Positions 10,101 to 17,777 of a stretch of DNA of 64,000 bases are shown here, piece after piece. Numbering within the stretch: position 1 is the first letter of the stretch; each line of letters opens with the position of its first letter. The position numbers and the translations under genes were made by a program. Source of the DNA: CADCTP01 sp963849885 (GTDB taxonomy: Bacteria > Actinomycetota > Actinomycetes > Mycobacteriales > CADCTP01); NCBI GenBank assembly GCA_963849885.1, contig CAWKIV010000027.1, positions 55,809 through 119,808 of the forward strand. The letters run 5' to 3'. The notes beneath the pieces are model-generated. The model ran no database searches, was not told the DNA's origin, and saw nothing but the letters and a program-made list of their open reading frames with translations.

Positions 10101-10256
10101 GCCGGCGGCACCGACCACGTGGACGGCACCCCGGCGGCGGCCGGCCGCGCGCTGGCCTGGCGGCTCGGCGCGTGGGACCGGCGGGCGGCCGCGGTCGAGG
10201 CGCTCGCCGACGCGGCGGCCGAGGACCGCCTCCGCGCCGAGGACGCGACCGGCTAG
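7191..10256 (+). CDS. sacsin-type GHKL ATPase-like large protein
   Basis: 1021 residues. Residues 1-120 contain the Bergerat-fold ATP site of HSP90/sacsin N-domains: DRLLVELAQNAADAAARAG (the E..QNA.DA helix) and GRFGVGFAAVLTVSD (the G-rich ATP lid). The rest is a long Leu/Ala/Asp-rich body with no catalytic motif I can name, interrupted near residue 405 by EPAG repeats. Related ~1000-residue proteins sit beside DUF3027 in many actinomycetes, and conserved pairing suggests a joint function. A chaperone-like or conformational ATPase role is inferred from the N-domain only. The gene is intact and ends just before the hairpin repeat array at 10274. Confidence 0.82.
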   Translation: MRDPFGTAAVRDRVVAAWAASPARFREDANAEEDLTHGAYRDRLLVELAQNAADAAARAGVPGELRLSVLDGELRAANTGAPLDAAGVEALATLRASAKRDGGSVGRFGVGFAAVLTVSDEPALHSVTGGVRFSAAETRAVVAGIPALAGELDRRQGRVPVLRLPWPADPLASGEPAGSAGAGGPGRGAAGRIATEVRLPLRAGAEPAVRAALAELDPVLLLALPALRSVDAAGRLLSRVDGPDGTVELRDGPAATRWVVRSAAGTLPAELLAGRPVEERERPDWTVTWAVPVGPDGVPVPLPTRPVVHAPTPTDEPLSLPAVLLGGFPLGPDRRHVIPGPVTDLLAAAAGRAYAELVAELPPGPALLSLVPRPTLAAAELDATVGRSVLAALRDTAWLPTAEEPAGEPAGEPAGEPAAGEPAGVGRVRAGDAVVVDAASDRLVGVLADLLPGLLPASWSGRGQAAALTALGVRRLSTADVVELVSGVDRPPAWWRELYAALADVPDRETLTAVPVPLADGRMVTGVRGALLPDPDLPAAAAGALGLRVVHPDAAHPLLERLGAQPATARGVLADERVRAAVEASYDEEDPAPVADAVLALVAGARPAPGELPWLAELALPATDGDWYPAGELLLPGSPLAEVVDPDAPFGLLDRAVLDRWGPDVLAAVGVLRTFALLRAPDVELDPDGDGHDLDGEADWMEAVLDRLPAQRLPPRLAELVAVRDLDLVRSDRWPAALDLLAALDVRPTVTVALADGGRAEVPSYTTWWVSTHETVGGRRPDELRAPDAADLAGLYDPAPADLPEVAGALTGLADALADPDRAVDLLDRLGDPDRTAPGPTLRVAYARLALVLEDRAEPPDRVRVGPDRTVPRERAVVLDLPALLPLLGDRVPVPAGAAAGPVADLLDLPLASELVGDRGPDAAPVRTTAWADVPGAALAAERCGGVPPAATVAAHDRLTVGGVPVPWWPAGGTDHVDGTPAAAGRALAWRLGAWDRRAAAVEALADAAAEDRLRAEDATG
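8397..8462 (+). repeat. 12-bp in-frame tandem repeat (GAGCCGGCCGGG)
   Basis: Five copies of a 12-base unit, one with a 3-base insertion, encode repeated EPAG in the sacsin-type protein. The frame is preserved. It probably marks a flexible, length-variable linker. Confidence 0.8.
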
Positions 10257-10273
10257 GACAGCCCCCGCTGCGG

Positions 10274-10495
10274 CTAGTGCTCTGCCTCGGCCGGCGAGGC
10301 AGAGCACTAGCCGCCGGCGGAGTACCGGCCCGCGCTGGGGCCGCGGCGGACCGAGGCACACCTCCTCGGGCGCTAGTGCTCTGCCTCGGCCGGCGGGGCA
10401 GAGCACTAGCCGCCGGCGGAGTACGGCCCGCGGGCCGCGGCGGACCGAGGCACACCTCCTCGGGCGCTGCCTCGGCCGGCGGGGCAGAGCACTAG
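10274..10495. repeat. tandem array of strong hairpins between convergent genes
   Basis: A 37-base hairpin at 10274-10310 has 16-base arms (CTAGTGCTCTGCCTCG and its complement) and a 5-base loop. It recurs at 10373-10409 with one G-U change. A third copy, ending at 10495, has lost most of its left arm. The period between full copies is 99 bases, and the spacer also holds a small CCGAGG/CCTCGG hairpin. The array separates the convergent ATPase-like and DUF2530 genes, and its last arm covers the DUF2530 stop codon. A duplicated bidirectional terminator is the simplest reading; it lacks a U-tract, as many actinobacterial terminators do. Confidence 0.85.
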
Positions 10496-10857
10496 CCGCC
10501 GGGCGAGGCCTGTCCCCGGCGGGAGGCGGCGCGGGCGCGGAGGGCCAGGACCAGCCCGATCAGGCCGAGCAGCCCGCCGGCCAGGCAGGTCCACAGCCAG
10601 ACCTCGTTCCCGTCGTCGGCGAGCCGGCCGCGGAACGGCAGCAGCACCAGGAAGCCGGCGAACCACAGCGCGGTGCCGACGATCACGATCCGCACCACGT
10701 CCACCTCCAGCGGCGGCGGGGTGGGCCGTGCGTTCGGCGGCTTCAGCGTGATCGGCGGCTCGGGCTCGACCGGCGCCGAGGCCTCGACCGCCTCCGGCGT
10801 GTCCGGCGTGTCACGCCCGGAAACTTCCTCGGGCGGCGGATTGGCCGGCTGGGACAC
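10492..10857 (-). CDS. DUF2530 small membrane protein
   Basis: 121 residues. A Pro/Glu-rich N-terminal half (PANPPPEEVSG, PPITLKPP) is followed by two membrane helices (VRIVIVGTALWFAGFLVLLP and WLWTCLAGGLLGLIGLVLAL), the DUF2530 layout. Function is unknown. The GTG start at 10857 is seven bases after TAGCCT on this strand, consistent with a leaderless transcript. Its start is only 19 bases from the divergent purine permease start, so the promoters must overlap. The stop codon lies inside the hairpin array. Confidence 0.8.
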   Translation of the reverse strand: MSQPANPPPEEVSGRDTPDTPEAVEASAPVEPEPPITLKPPNARPTPPPLEVDVVRIVIVGTALWFAGFLVLLPFRGRLADDGNEVWLWTCLAGGLLGLIGLVLALRARAASRRGQASPGG

Positions 10858-10876
10858 GTACGCCAGGCTATCGCTC

Positions 10877-12328
10877 GTGGCGACCACGACCCGCGCCGGC
10901 AACGGCGCCCTGGACCGGTATTTCGGGATCACCGCCCGCGGTTCCTCCGTCCGGCGGGAGGTCCGCGGCGGGCTGGTGACCTTCATGACGATGGCGTACA
11001 TCGTCGTGCTCAACCCGCTGATCATCGGCACCGTGGCCGACGCGGACGGCCGGGTGCTCGGCATCGAGCAGGTGGCCGGTGTCACGGCGCTGGTCGCGGC
11101 GGTGATGACGCTCGTGATGGGCGTGGTCGGCCGGATGCCGATCGCGCTGGCCACCGGTCTGGGGCTGAACGCGTTCCTCGCCGTCGCGGTGGCCTCCCGG
11201 ATGTCCTGGGCGGACGCGATGGGCCTGGTCGTGCTGGAGGGCCTGATCATCACCGGGCTGGTGCTGACCGGCTTCCGGGTGGCGGTGTTCCGGGCGATCC
11301 CGGCCCAGCTGAAGACCGCGATCGCGGTCGGCATCGGCCTCTTCCTCGCGCTGATCGGGCTGGTCGACGCCGGCATCGTGCGGCGTACCCCGGCCGGCGT
11401 GGTGCCGGTCCAGCTCGGCATCGCCGGCAACCTGCGCGGCTGGCCGGTGCTGGTCTTCGTCGTCGCGCTGACGCTCACCGCCATCCTGGTCGCCCGCGGG
11501 GTGCGCGGCGCGATCCTGATCGGCATCGCCGCGGCCACCGCGCTCGCCCTGCTGATCGAGGCGGTCGGCGACCCGGGCCCGGCGGTCGGCCCGGACGGCA
11601 CGCCCAACCCGACCGGCTGGCAGCTGACCGTGCCGACCTGGCCGGACCAGCTCACCGGCCTGCCGGACCTGTCGCTGGTCGGGGACTTCTCGCTGTTCGG
11701 CGGGTTCGAGCGGATCGGCGTGCTGGCCGCGCTGCTGCTCGTCTTCACCCTGCTGCTGGCCGACTTCTTCGACACGATGGGCACCATCGTCGCGGTCGGC
11801 GCCGAGGCGGGCCTGCTGGACGAGAACGGCGAGCCGCCGGACGTGGACCGGGTGCTGCTGGTCGACTCGCTGGCCGCCGCGGCCGGCGGCGCGGCCAGCG
11901 CCTCGTCGGCGACCAGCTACGTGGAGAGCACCGCCGGTGTCGCCGACGGTGCCCGGACCGGGCTGGCCAGCGTGGTCACCGGCCTGCTCTTCGTGCTGGC
12001 GCTGTTCTTCACCCCGCTGGTCTCGCTGGTCCCGGCCGAGGCGGCCACCGCCGCGCTGGTCATCGTCGGCTGCCTGCTGTTCATGCAGGTGCGCGACCTC
12101 GACCTCACCGACTTCGCGCTGGTGGTGCCGGCCTTCCTGACCATCGTGCTGATGCCCTTCACCTACTCGATCGCGAACGGCATCGGCGCCGGTTTCATCT
12201 CGTACGTCGTGCTGCAGTCCGCCCGCGGCCGCGCCCGCGAGGTGCATCCCCTGCTCTGGATCGTCGCGGTGCTGTTCGTGATCTACTTCGTGCTCGAACC
12301 GCTGCAGGACCTGCTCGGCATCGGCTGA
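10877..12328 (+). CDS. NCS2 family purine (guanine/hypoxanthine/xanthine) permease, AzgA-like
   Basis: 483 residues with 12-14 hydrophobic segments. The N-terminus (LDRYFGITARGSSVRREV, then GLVTFMTMAYIVVLNP) is diagnostic of the AzgA/GhxP branch of NCS2 permeases, which import hypoxanthine, guanine or adenine by proton symport. FFDTMGTIVAVGAEAGLLDE and ATSYVESTAGVADGARTGLA are the conserved substrate-site loops. GTG 10877 starts directly before VATTTRAGNGALDRYF. Order and spacing suggest its own transcription unit; a MarR gene follows after 47 bases. Confidence 0.92.
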   Translation: MATTTRAGNGALDRYFGITARGSSVRREVRGGLVTFMTMAYIVVLNPLIIGTVADADGRVLGIEQVAGVTALVAAVMTLVMGVVGRMPIALATGLGLNAFLAVAVASRMSWADAMGLVVLEGLIITGLVLTGFRVAVFRAIPAQLKTAIAVGIGLFLALIGLVDAGIVRRTPAGVVPVQLGIAGNLRGWPVLVFVVALTLTAILVARGVRGAILIGIAAATALALLIEAVGDPGPAVGPDGTPNPTGWQLTVPTWPDQLTGLPDLSLVGDFSLFGGFERIGVLAALLLVFTLLLADFFDTMGTIVAVGAEAGLLDENGEPPDVDRVLLVDSLAAAAGGAASASSATSYVESTAGVADGARTGLASVVTGLLFVLALFFTPLVSLVPAEAATAALVIVGCLLFMQVRDLDLTDFALVVPAFLTIVLMPFTYSIANGIGAGFISYVVLQSARGRAREVHPLLWIVAVLFVIYFVLEPLQDLLGIG

Positions 12329-12363
12329 GCCCGGTCCCGGCGCGGCCGGCCCGGATAGTGAGG

Positions 12364-12375
12364 TAAGCTAACGAA
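12364..12375 (+). promoter_or_regulatory. -10 element (TAAGCT) of a leaderless promoter for the MarR gene
   Basis: TAAGCT at 12364-12369 fits the actinobacterial TANNNT -10 consensus and stands six bases before the GTG start at 12376. That spacing puts the transcription start at or near the start codon. No clear -35 box is seen. The overlapping GTAAGCTAAC could also serve for autoregulation, which is inference. Confidence 0.5.
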
Positions 12376-12813
12376 GTGGCGAGGTCGGCGACGATCGACA
12401 CGGCACTGGCCAGCGCGTTGCGCCTGTCCGTGGTCCGGCTCAACCGCCGCCTGCGGGCGCAGCGGGCGGACACGTCCGTGACGCTCACCCAGCTCGCGGC
12501 GCTCTCGACGCTCAAGGGGCACGGGGCGCTGACGCCGGGTGAGCTGGCGGCGCACGAGAAGGTGCAGCCGCCGTCGATGACGCGCGTGCTGGCGGCGCTG
12601 GAGGAGCGGGGGCTGGTGCTGCGCCGGCCGCACCCGACCGACGGCCGGCAGGTGCTGGTCGAGCTGACCGAGCCGGGCCGCGAGCTGCTGCACAGCGAGG
12701 TCCGGATGCGGGAGGCGTGGCTGGCCCGCCGGCTGGCCGAGCTGTCCGCGGAGGAGCGCGAGGTGCTGCGCGCGGCCAGCACGGTGATCGACAGGTTGGT
12801 GGCCTCGGAGTAG
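12376..12813 (+). CDS. MarR family transcriptional regulator
   Basis: 145 residues, the normal MarR length. The winged helix is clear: LTQLAALSTLKGHGALTPGE, the recognition region VQPPSMTRVLAALEERGLV, and the wing HPTDGRQVLVELTEPGR with its conserved DGR. N- and C-terminal helices would form the dimer interface. A TTG-started MFS gene begins 13 bases after the stop, preceded by GGGGAGGGGG, so this is a regulator-efflux pair. The likely role is ligand-relieved repression of that transporter. The ligand is unknown. Confidence 0.92.
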   Translation: MARSATIDTALASALRLSVVRLNRRLRAQRADTSVTLTQLAALSTLKGHGALTPGELAAHEKVQPPSMTRVLAALEERGLVLRRPHPTDGRQVLVELTEPGRELLHSEVRMREAWLARRLAELSAEEREVLRAASTVIDRLVASE

Positions 12814-12826
12814 GGGAGGGGGACGC

Positions 12827-14258
12827 TTGGCTGCGTCCAAGGGGATGTTCCGCAGCCTCCGCGTCCGCAACTACCGGCTGTACGCCTCCGGCCAGGTCGT
12901 CTCGCTGACCGGCACCTGGATGCAGCGGGTCGCGCAGGACTGGCTGGTGCTGGTCCTGTCCGACAACTCCGGGACCGCGCTCGGCGTGGTGCTGGCCCTG
13001 CAGTTCGGCCCGTCGCTGCTCTTCTCGCTGTGGGGCGGAGTGCTCGCCGACCGGTACGACAAGCGCACCATCCTGCTCTGCACGCAGAGCACGATGATCG
13101 TGCTCGCCGTGGTGCTCGGGCTGCTCGACGTGACCGGCGCGGTCCAGCTCTGGCACGTCTACCTGCTGGCCGGCCTGCTCGGCGTGGTCAGCGCGCTGGA
13201 CGTGCCGGCGCGGCAGTCGTTCGTGGTGGAGATGGTCGGGCCGGCCGACCTGGCCAACGCGGTGAGCCTCAACTCGGCCATCTTCAACAGCGCCCGGATC
13301 GTCGGGCCGGCGCTGGCCGGCGTGCTCATCGCGGTCACCGACACCGGCTGGGTCTTCCTCGGCAACGCGGTGCTCACGCTGGCCGTGATCACCGTCCTGC
13401 TGCTGATGCGCCCGGAGGAGCTGCACCGGTCGCCGCCGACCGGCCGGTCCCCGGGACAGCTGCGGGAGGGCCTGCGGTACGTCCGGTCCCGGCCGGACCT
13501 GCTGCTGCCGATGACGCTGGTCTTCGTGGTCGGCACCTTCGGCCTCAACTTCCCGGTCACCATGGCGCTGATGGCCCGCCAGGTCTTCGGCCACGGCGCC
13601 GCGTCGTACGGGCTGCTGTCCACCGCGATCGCGGTCGGCTCGCTGGCCGGCGCGCTCGCGTCCACCCGGCGGACCAGCCGGCCGACCACCCGCTTCCTGA
13701 TCGGCGCGACCCTGGCCTTCGGCCTGCTGGAGGCGCTGGTCGGCGTGATGCCGACGTTCGCGTCGGTGGTGGTGCTGCTGGTGCCGACCGGGCTGGCCGC
13801 GCTGAGCTTCACCATCGCCGCGAACTCGTCGGTCCAGCTGGGCAGCGACCCGGCCTTCCGCGGCCGGGTGATGGCGCTCTACCTGATGTGCTTCCTGGGC
13901 GGTACGCCGCTGGGGGCGCCGCTGATCGGCCTGCTGTCCGACGCGTTCGGGCCGCGGGCCGGGGTGTCCGCGGGCGGCGTGGTGTGCGTGCTCGCCGCGG
14001 GGGTGGCGGCGGTGGTCGTCGCGCGGCGGCGCACGAGCGGCGCCGCCGGCTTCGACCCGGTCCCGGTCGCCGGCCTCTCGGCCGCCGCGGTCGGCCCGCG
14101 GCCCACCGGCGCCGGCTCCGGCTCCGGCTCCGGCCGGCGGCCAGCCGGCGCGCGACGTCGCGGACCGCCCCGCTCCGACCGTCCGGCCCCGGCGCCGGAC
14201 CGGTGTCCGCGGAGGCGGCGCCGCCCGCACCGGTCTGGTGGCCCGACTGCGCCGCTGA
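12827..14258 (+). CDS. MFS efflux transporter, partner of MarR (3' end uncertain)
   Basis: The TTG at 12827 follows a strong GGGGAGGGGG ribosome site. The start (MFRSLRVRNYRLYASGQ) and the loop GVLADRYDKRTILL identify an EntS/TetA(P)-like MFS exporter; about 11-12 membrane segments run to residue ~400. The initial frame has no stop until 15355 and would run through the next two genes. The neighbouring frame offers an Ala/Pro-rich tail with good codon bias ending at TGA 14256-14258. A frameshift in the Gly/Ser-coding repeat near 14110-14130 would lead there. I therefore end the gene at 14258 as best guess. Drug export is inferred from the MarR partner. Confidence 0.78.
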
Positions 14259-14297
14259 GCATGGCGGCGGCTCGGTCGCGACGGGTACCGTCATGCG

Positions 14298-14741
14298 GTG
14301 GGCACGTCCTCGACGGCCCTGGCCACCGGGTTGCTGGGGCTCTTCCTCGTCGCGCTGCTGCCCGTCGTCGTGGTGTGGGTGCTGATGCACCTGACCCGGA
14401 TCGGCGAGTGGGTGGTCGGCCTGCTGCGCCGCTGCCGGCTGCTCCGGCCGCCGCCGGTGGAGCCGCCGCGGCCGCCGGTCGAGCAGCTGGCCGCCGACCT
14501 GCGCCGGCTCGCCGCCGCCGTCCGCGACCTGCCCCGCGGCACCTCGCGGGCGCGGCAGCGCGGCCTGCTGATGGCGTACGACGACGTGCTCACCGCCGCG
14601 GCCCTGGCGCTGGACGTGCCGCACGTGCTGGACACCGCGCCGCCCGGTCTCGACCGCGACCTGGAGCGGGTCCGGGTGGAGGGCGCGCTGGAGGCGGCCG
14701 GGCTGCGGCTCGACCCGCGGCGGCGGCAGGACACGCCCTGA
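14298..14741 (+). CDS. small membrane-anchored protein of unknown function
   Basis: 147 residues. An N-terminal membrane helix (LGLFLVALLPVVVVWVLM) is followed by a cytosolic helical part with RARQRGLLMAYDDVLTAAAL. I do not recognise a characterised family. Third codon positions are nearly all G or C, so the frame is real although the MFS frame stays open across it. The GTG start is six bases after TACCGT, a leaderless-promoter arrangement. The stop overlaps the proposed start of thpR (CTGA), so the two are probably coupled. Confidence 0.75.
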   Translation: MGTSSTALATGLLGLFLVALLPVVVVWVLMHLTRIGEWVVGLLRRCRLLRPPPVEPPRPPVEQLAADLRRLAAAVRDLPRGTSRARQRGLLMAYDDVLTAAALALDVPHVLDTAPPGLDRDLERVRVEGALEAAGLRLDPRRRQDTP

Positions 14742-15355
14742 AGCACCGGCTCTTCGCGGCGGTGGTCCCGCCGGACCCGGCGCTGGACCACCTCGCCGGC
14801 GCGCTGACCCGGCTGCGGGACCGGCCGGACGCGCCGCGCTGGGTCGGCCGCGACGCCCAGCACGTCACGCTGGCCTTCTTCGGCGACGTGCCGGCCGGGC
14901 AGGTGGCCGGGCTGACCGCGGCGGTGGGCGCCGCGGTCGGCGCGCCGTCGGTGCACCTGCGGCTGGCCGGGGCCGGCACCTTCCCGGAGCGGGGCGCCCC
15001 GCGGGTGCTCTGGGTCGGCGTGGACGGCGACGTGGCCGAGCTCGCCGCGCTGGCCGGCGCCACCGCGGACGCCGGCCGGTCGGTCGGGGTGCCGGTGGAC
15101 CGCCGCCCGTACCGGCCGCACCTCACCGTCGGCCGCTGGTCCGCCGCCACCGCGCCGCCGTCCGGGCGGCCGCTGGCCGGCCGGCTGGACCGCTACGCCG
15201 GACCGCACTTCACCGCCGGGGCGGTGGTGCTGATGCGCAGCGTGCACGGGCCGGGTGCCCGCTACGAGACCGTCGCGACCTGGGACGGGACGTCGGGCAG
15301 CACGGTGGGGACGCGCCGCCCGACGTCCCGCCTGGACCGTTCCTACCAGGCGTAG
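14738..15355 (+). CDS. thpR: RNA 2',3'-cyclic phosphodiesterase / 2'-5' RNA ligase family (ThpR)
   Basis: About 205 residues. Two HxT/S motifs of the 2H phosphoesterase fold are present: QHVTLAFFGDVP and the later RPHLTVGRWS. These bind and hydrolyse 2',3'-cyclic phosphate ends of RNA. The conserved N-terminus (KHRLFAAVVPP) starts right after the upstream stop, and the only codon available before it is CTG at 14738, overlapping TGA. A CTG start would be unusual; a sequence error at an ATG or GTG is an alternative. The 3' end overlaps the convergent reductase gene by 13 bases. Confidence 0.88.
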   Translation: MKHRLFAAVVPPDPALDHLAGALTRLRDRPDAPRWVGRDAQHVTLAFFGDVPAGQVAGLTAAVGAAVGAPSVHLRLAGAGTFPERGAPRVLWVGVDGDVAELAALAGATADAGRSVGVPVDRRPYRPHLTVGRWSAATAPPSGRPLAGRLDRYAGPHFTAGAVVLMRSVHGPGARYETVATWDGTSGSTVGTRRPTSRLDRSYQA

Positions 15356-16320
15356 TGCTCGGGCGCCGGTCGATAGCCGGGGAAGATCTCGTCCAGCCGG
15401 GCCAGCACCTTCTCCTCCAGCGTGAGCGCCAGCGCCCGCTGGGCGCCGTCCAGCTGCTCCAGCGTGCGCGGCCCGATGATCGGCCCGGTCACCCCCGGGC
15501 GGCCGAGCAGCCAGGCCAGCGCCACGTCGGCCGGCTCCTCGCCGATCTCCGCGCACAGGTCCTCGTACGCGCCGATCTGCTCGCGGTGCTCCTCCAGCGC
15601 CTCCTTGGCCCGGCCGCTGGAACGCCGCTTGCCCTCCCGCTCCTTGCGCAGCACGCCGCCGAGCAGGCCGCCGTGCAGCGGGCTCCACGGGATCACGCCC
15701 AGCCCGTACGCCGCCGCGGCCGGCAGCACCTCCAGCTCGACCTCGCGGGTGAGCAGGTTGTAGATCGACTGCTCGCTGACCAGCCCGTACGAGTGCCGGC
15801 GGGCGGCCGCCTCGTTGGCCCGGGCGAGGTGCCAGCCGGCGAAGTTGGACGAGCCGACGTAGAGGATCTTGCCCTGGGCGACCAGGGTGTCCATGGCCTG
15901 CCAGATCTCGTCCCACGGGGTGTCCAGGTCCACGTGGTGCATCTGGTAGAGGTCGATGTGGTCGGTCTGCAGCCGGGTCAGCGACGCCTCGACCGCGCGC
16001 CGGATGTTGACCGCGGAGAGCTTGTCGTAGTTGGGCCACTCGCCGTCGCCCATCCCGCCGTACACCTTGGTCGCGATGACGGTCCGGTCCCGCCGGCCGC
16101 CGCCCTGGGCGAACCAGGTGCCGACGATCTGCTCGGTGCGGCCGCGGTTTTCCCCCCAGCCGTAGACGTTGGCGGTGTCGAAGAAGTTGATGCCGTGCTC
16201 GTGCGCCCGGTCCATGATCCGGTGCGAGTCGGCCTCGTCGGTCTGCGGGCCGAAGTTCATGGTGCCGAGGACCAGCCGTGACACGCGCAGCCCGGTCCGG
16301 CCGAGGTTGGTGTACTCCAT
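15343..16320 (-). CDS. aldo/keto reductase
   Basis: 325 residues from the ATG at 16320 (MEYTNLGRTGLRVSRLVLGT). The catalytic tetrad is visible: Asp in FFDTANVYG, Tyr in the same motif, Lys in IATKVYG, and His in LYQMHHVDLDTPW. It belongs to the NADPH-dependent AKR group with YghZ/potassium-channel-beta-like sequence. The physiological carbonyl substrate is unknown. The ATG was chosen over an upstream GTG because the family begins MEYxxLGRTG. It is monocistronic, converging on thpR. Confidence 0.93.
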   Translation of the reverse strand: MEYTNLGRTGLRVSRLVLGTMNFGPQTDEADSHRIMDRAHEHGINFFDTANVYGWGENRGRTEQIVGTWFAQGGGRRDRTVIATKVYGGMGDGEWPNYDKLSAVNIRRAVEASLTRLQTDHIDLYQMHHVDLDTPWDEIWQAMDTLVAQGKILYVGSSNFAGWHLARANEAAARRHSYGLVSEQSIYNLLTREVELEVLPAAAAYGLGVIPWSPLHGGLLGGVLRKEREGKRRSSGRAKEALEEHREQIGAYEDLCAEIGEEPADVALAWLLGRPGVTGPIIGPRTLEQLDGAQRALALTLEEKVLARLDEIFPGYRPAPEHYAW

Positions 16321-16365
16321 GCCCCCAGCCTGCCCGCCCGTTAGCCCCGCTAACAACTCGAGGGG

Positions 16366-17055
16366 TCAGTGCACGGGCTCGGGGAGGCCTTCCCGCAGCT
16401 CGCCGTCGTGCATGGCCAGCACCCGGTCGGCGTAGCCCCAGGTCTCCGGGTTGTGGGTGGCGATCAGGCAGGCCCCGCCGTGCCGGAGCAGCGCGCGGAA
16501 CTCGGTGAAGATCGCGTCGGTCCAGCCGGCGTCCTGGTGCGCGGTCGGCTCGTCGGCCAGCAGCAGGGTCGGGGACAGCAGCAGCGCCCGGGACGCCGCG
16601 CACCGCTGCTGCTCGCCCAGCGAGGTCTGCCGCGGGTAGCGGGCGGCCAGGTGCGCGATGCCCAGCGCGCTCATCAGCTCCGCCGCCCGCGGCGTCAGCT
16701 CCTTGAGCCGGCCGGTCAGCCGGGCCGGGAGCAGGATGTTTTCCTCCACCGACAGGTCCTCGAGCAGGCCGAGCGCCTGCGGCACGATCGCCAGCTCGCC
16801 CCAGGGCAGCCGGTCCGCCGGCACCGCGGCCAGCGGCGGCGCCCAGTCCAGCGACCCGTCGTCCGGCCGCTCCCAGCCGCAGAGCACGTTGAGCAGGGTC
16901 GACTTGCCGGACCCGGACGGGCCGACCAGCGCGACCAGCTCGGCCGGGTGCAGGTCGAGCGACACCTCGCGCAGCGCGTGCACCCGCTCGTCGCCCCGCG
17001 TGTACGTCTTGCCCAGACCCCGGGCCCGGACGACCGTCGATGCGCTGGTCACCAC
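16366..17055 (-). CDS. ABC transporter ATP-binding protein (LolD/MacB-like), first of two
   Basis: 229 residues. Walker A is GPSGSGKST and Walker B is TLLLADEPTA. The signature is atypical (TSLGEQQR, lacking the canonical SGG), and the switch His is in LIATHNPETW. It belongs to the ATPases that drive FtsX-type permeases. It overlaps the second ATPase gene by seven bases, and both lie downstream of one large permease gene. The weak signature suggests that one composite ATP site of a heteromeric pair is degenerate. Confidence 0.87.
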   Translation of the reverse strand: MVTSASTVVRARGLGKTYTRGDERVHALREVSLDLHPAELVALVGPSGSGKSTLLNVLCGWERPDDGSLDWAPPLAAVPADRLPWGELAIVPQALGLLEDLSVEENILLPARLTGRLKELTPRAAELMSALGIAHLAARYPRQTSLGEQQRCAASRALLLSPTLLLADEPTAHQDAGWTDAIFTEFRALLRHGGACLIATHNPETWGYADRVLAMHDGELREGLPEPVH

Positions 17056-17777
17056 GACTCGACCACCCTCCCGTGCTCCAGCCGCAGCAGGTGGTCGGTC
17101 GACTGCACCACCCGCGGGTCGTGCGAGGACAGCAGGAACGCGACGCCCTCGTCCCGCAGGTCGTGCACCGCCTCCAGCACCCGGTCCGCGGACGCCGAGT
17201 CCAGCTCGGCGGTCGGCTCGTCGGCGACCACGATGGCCGGCCGGCCGATCACCGCGCAGGCGAACGACAGCCGCTGCTGCTCACCGCCGGACAGCTGCAC
17301 CGGCAGGTGGTCGGCCCGGCCGGTCAGCCCGAGCAGCTCCAGCAGCCGGTCCACCTCGGCCGGCTCCGGCCGCACCCCGCGCAACCGGGCGGCCAGCCGC
17401 ACCTGCTCGGACGCGCGCAGGTATTCGACCAGGTTGTCCGCCGGGTTCTGGAAGACGTAGCCCACCGCCGTCCGGCGCAGCGCCCGCCGCCGGCGGACGC
17501 CGAGCTGGGCCACCTGCTGGCCGCCGATCCGCACCGAGCCGGAGGTCGGCCGGTCGACGCAGGCCAGGATGCGCAGCAGCGAGGACTTGCCCGACCCGGA
17601 CGGGCCGACGATCGTGCTGACCCGCGCGGCCGGGAAGTCCTTGTCCACCCCGCGCAGGGCCTGCACCTCCTCGTCGGCGGTCAGGTAGACCTTGTCCACG
17701 TCGCGGCAGGACGCGGCCGGCTCCGCTGTGGCGACCGGGGCGCCCCAGGTGGTGTCGTCCCACTCGTCAGGACCCAA
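17049..17777 (-). CDS. ABC transporter ATP-binding protein (LolD/MacB-like), second of two
   Basis: 242 residues. It has Walker A GPSGSGKSS, a canonical signature LSGGEQQRLSFA, Walker B AIVVADEPTAELD and switch His LLSSHDPRVV. A ~25-residue acidic/Trp-containing extension precedes the domain. It overlaps the permease stop by 11 bases and the other ATPase by seven. With canonical motifs here and a deviant signature in its neighbour, a heterodimer working on the single permease is likely (inference). Confidence 0.9.
   Translation of the reverse strand: MGPDEWDDTTWGAPVATAEPAASCRDVDKVYLTADEEVQALRGVDKDFPAARVSTIVGPSGSGKSSLLRILACVDRPTSGSVRIGGQQVAQLGVRRRRALRRTAVGYVFQNPADNLVEYLRASEQVRLAARLRGVRPEPAEVDRLLELLGLTGRADHLPVQLSGGEQQRLSFACAVIGRPAIVVADEPTAELDSASADRVLEAVHDLRDEGVAFLLSSHDPRVVQSTDHLLRLEHGRVVESW

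Noticed and set aside
6567..10406. Very long minus-strand open frame (about 1280 codons) opposite DUF3027 and the sacsin-type gene
   Set aside because: It is a compositional shadow: Arg/Gly/Gln-rich, no domain motifs, and the plus-strand frames have the ATPase and DUF motifs and codon bias.
12512..14230. Long minus-strand frame opposite MarR and the MFS gene
   Set aside because: His/Gln/Arg-rich translation without motifs; the plus strand encodes clear MarR and MFS proteins.
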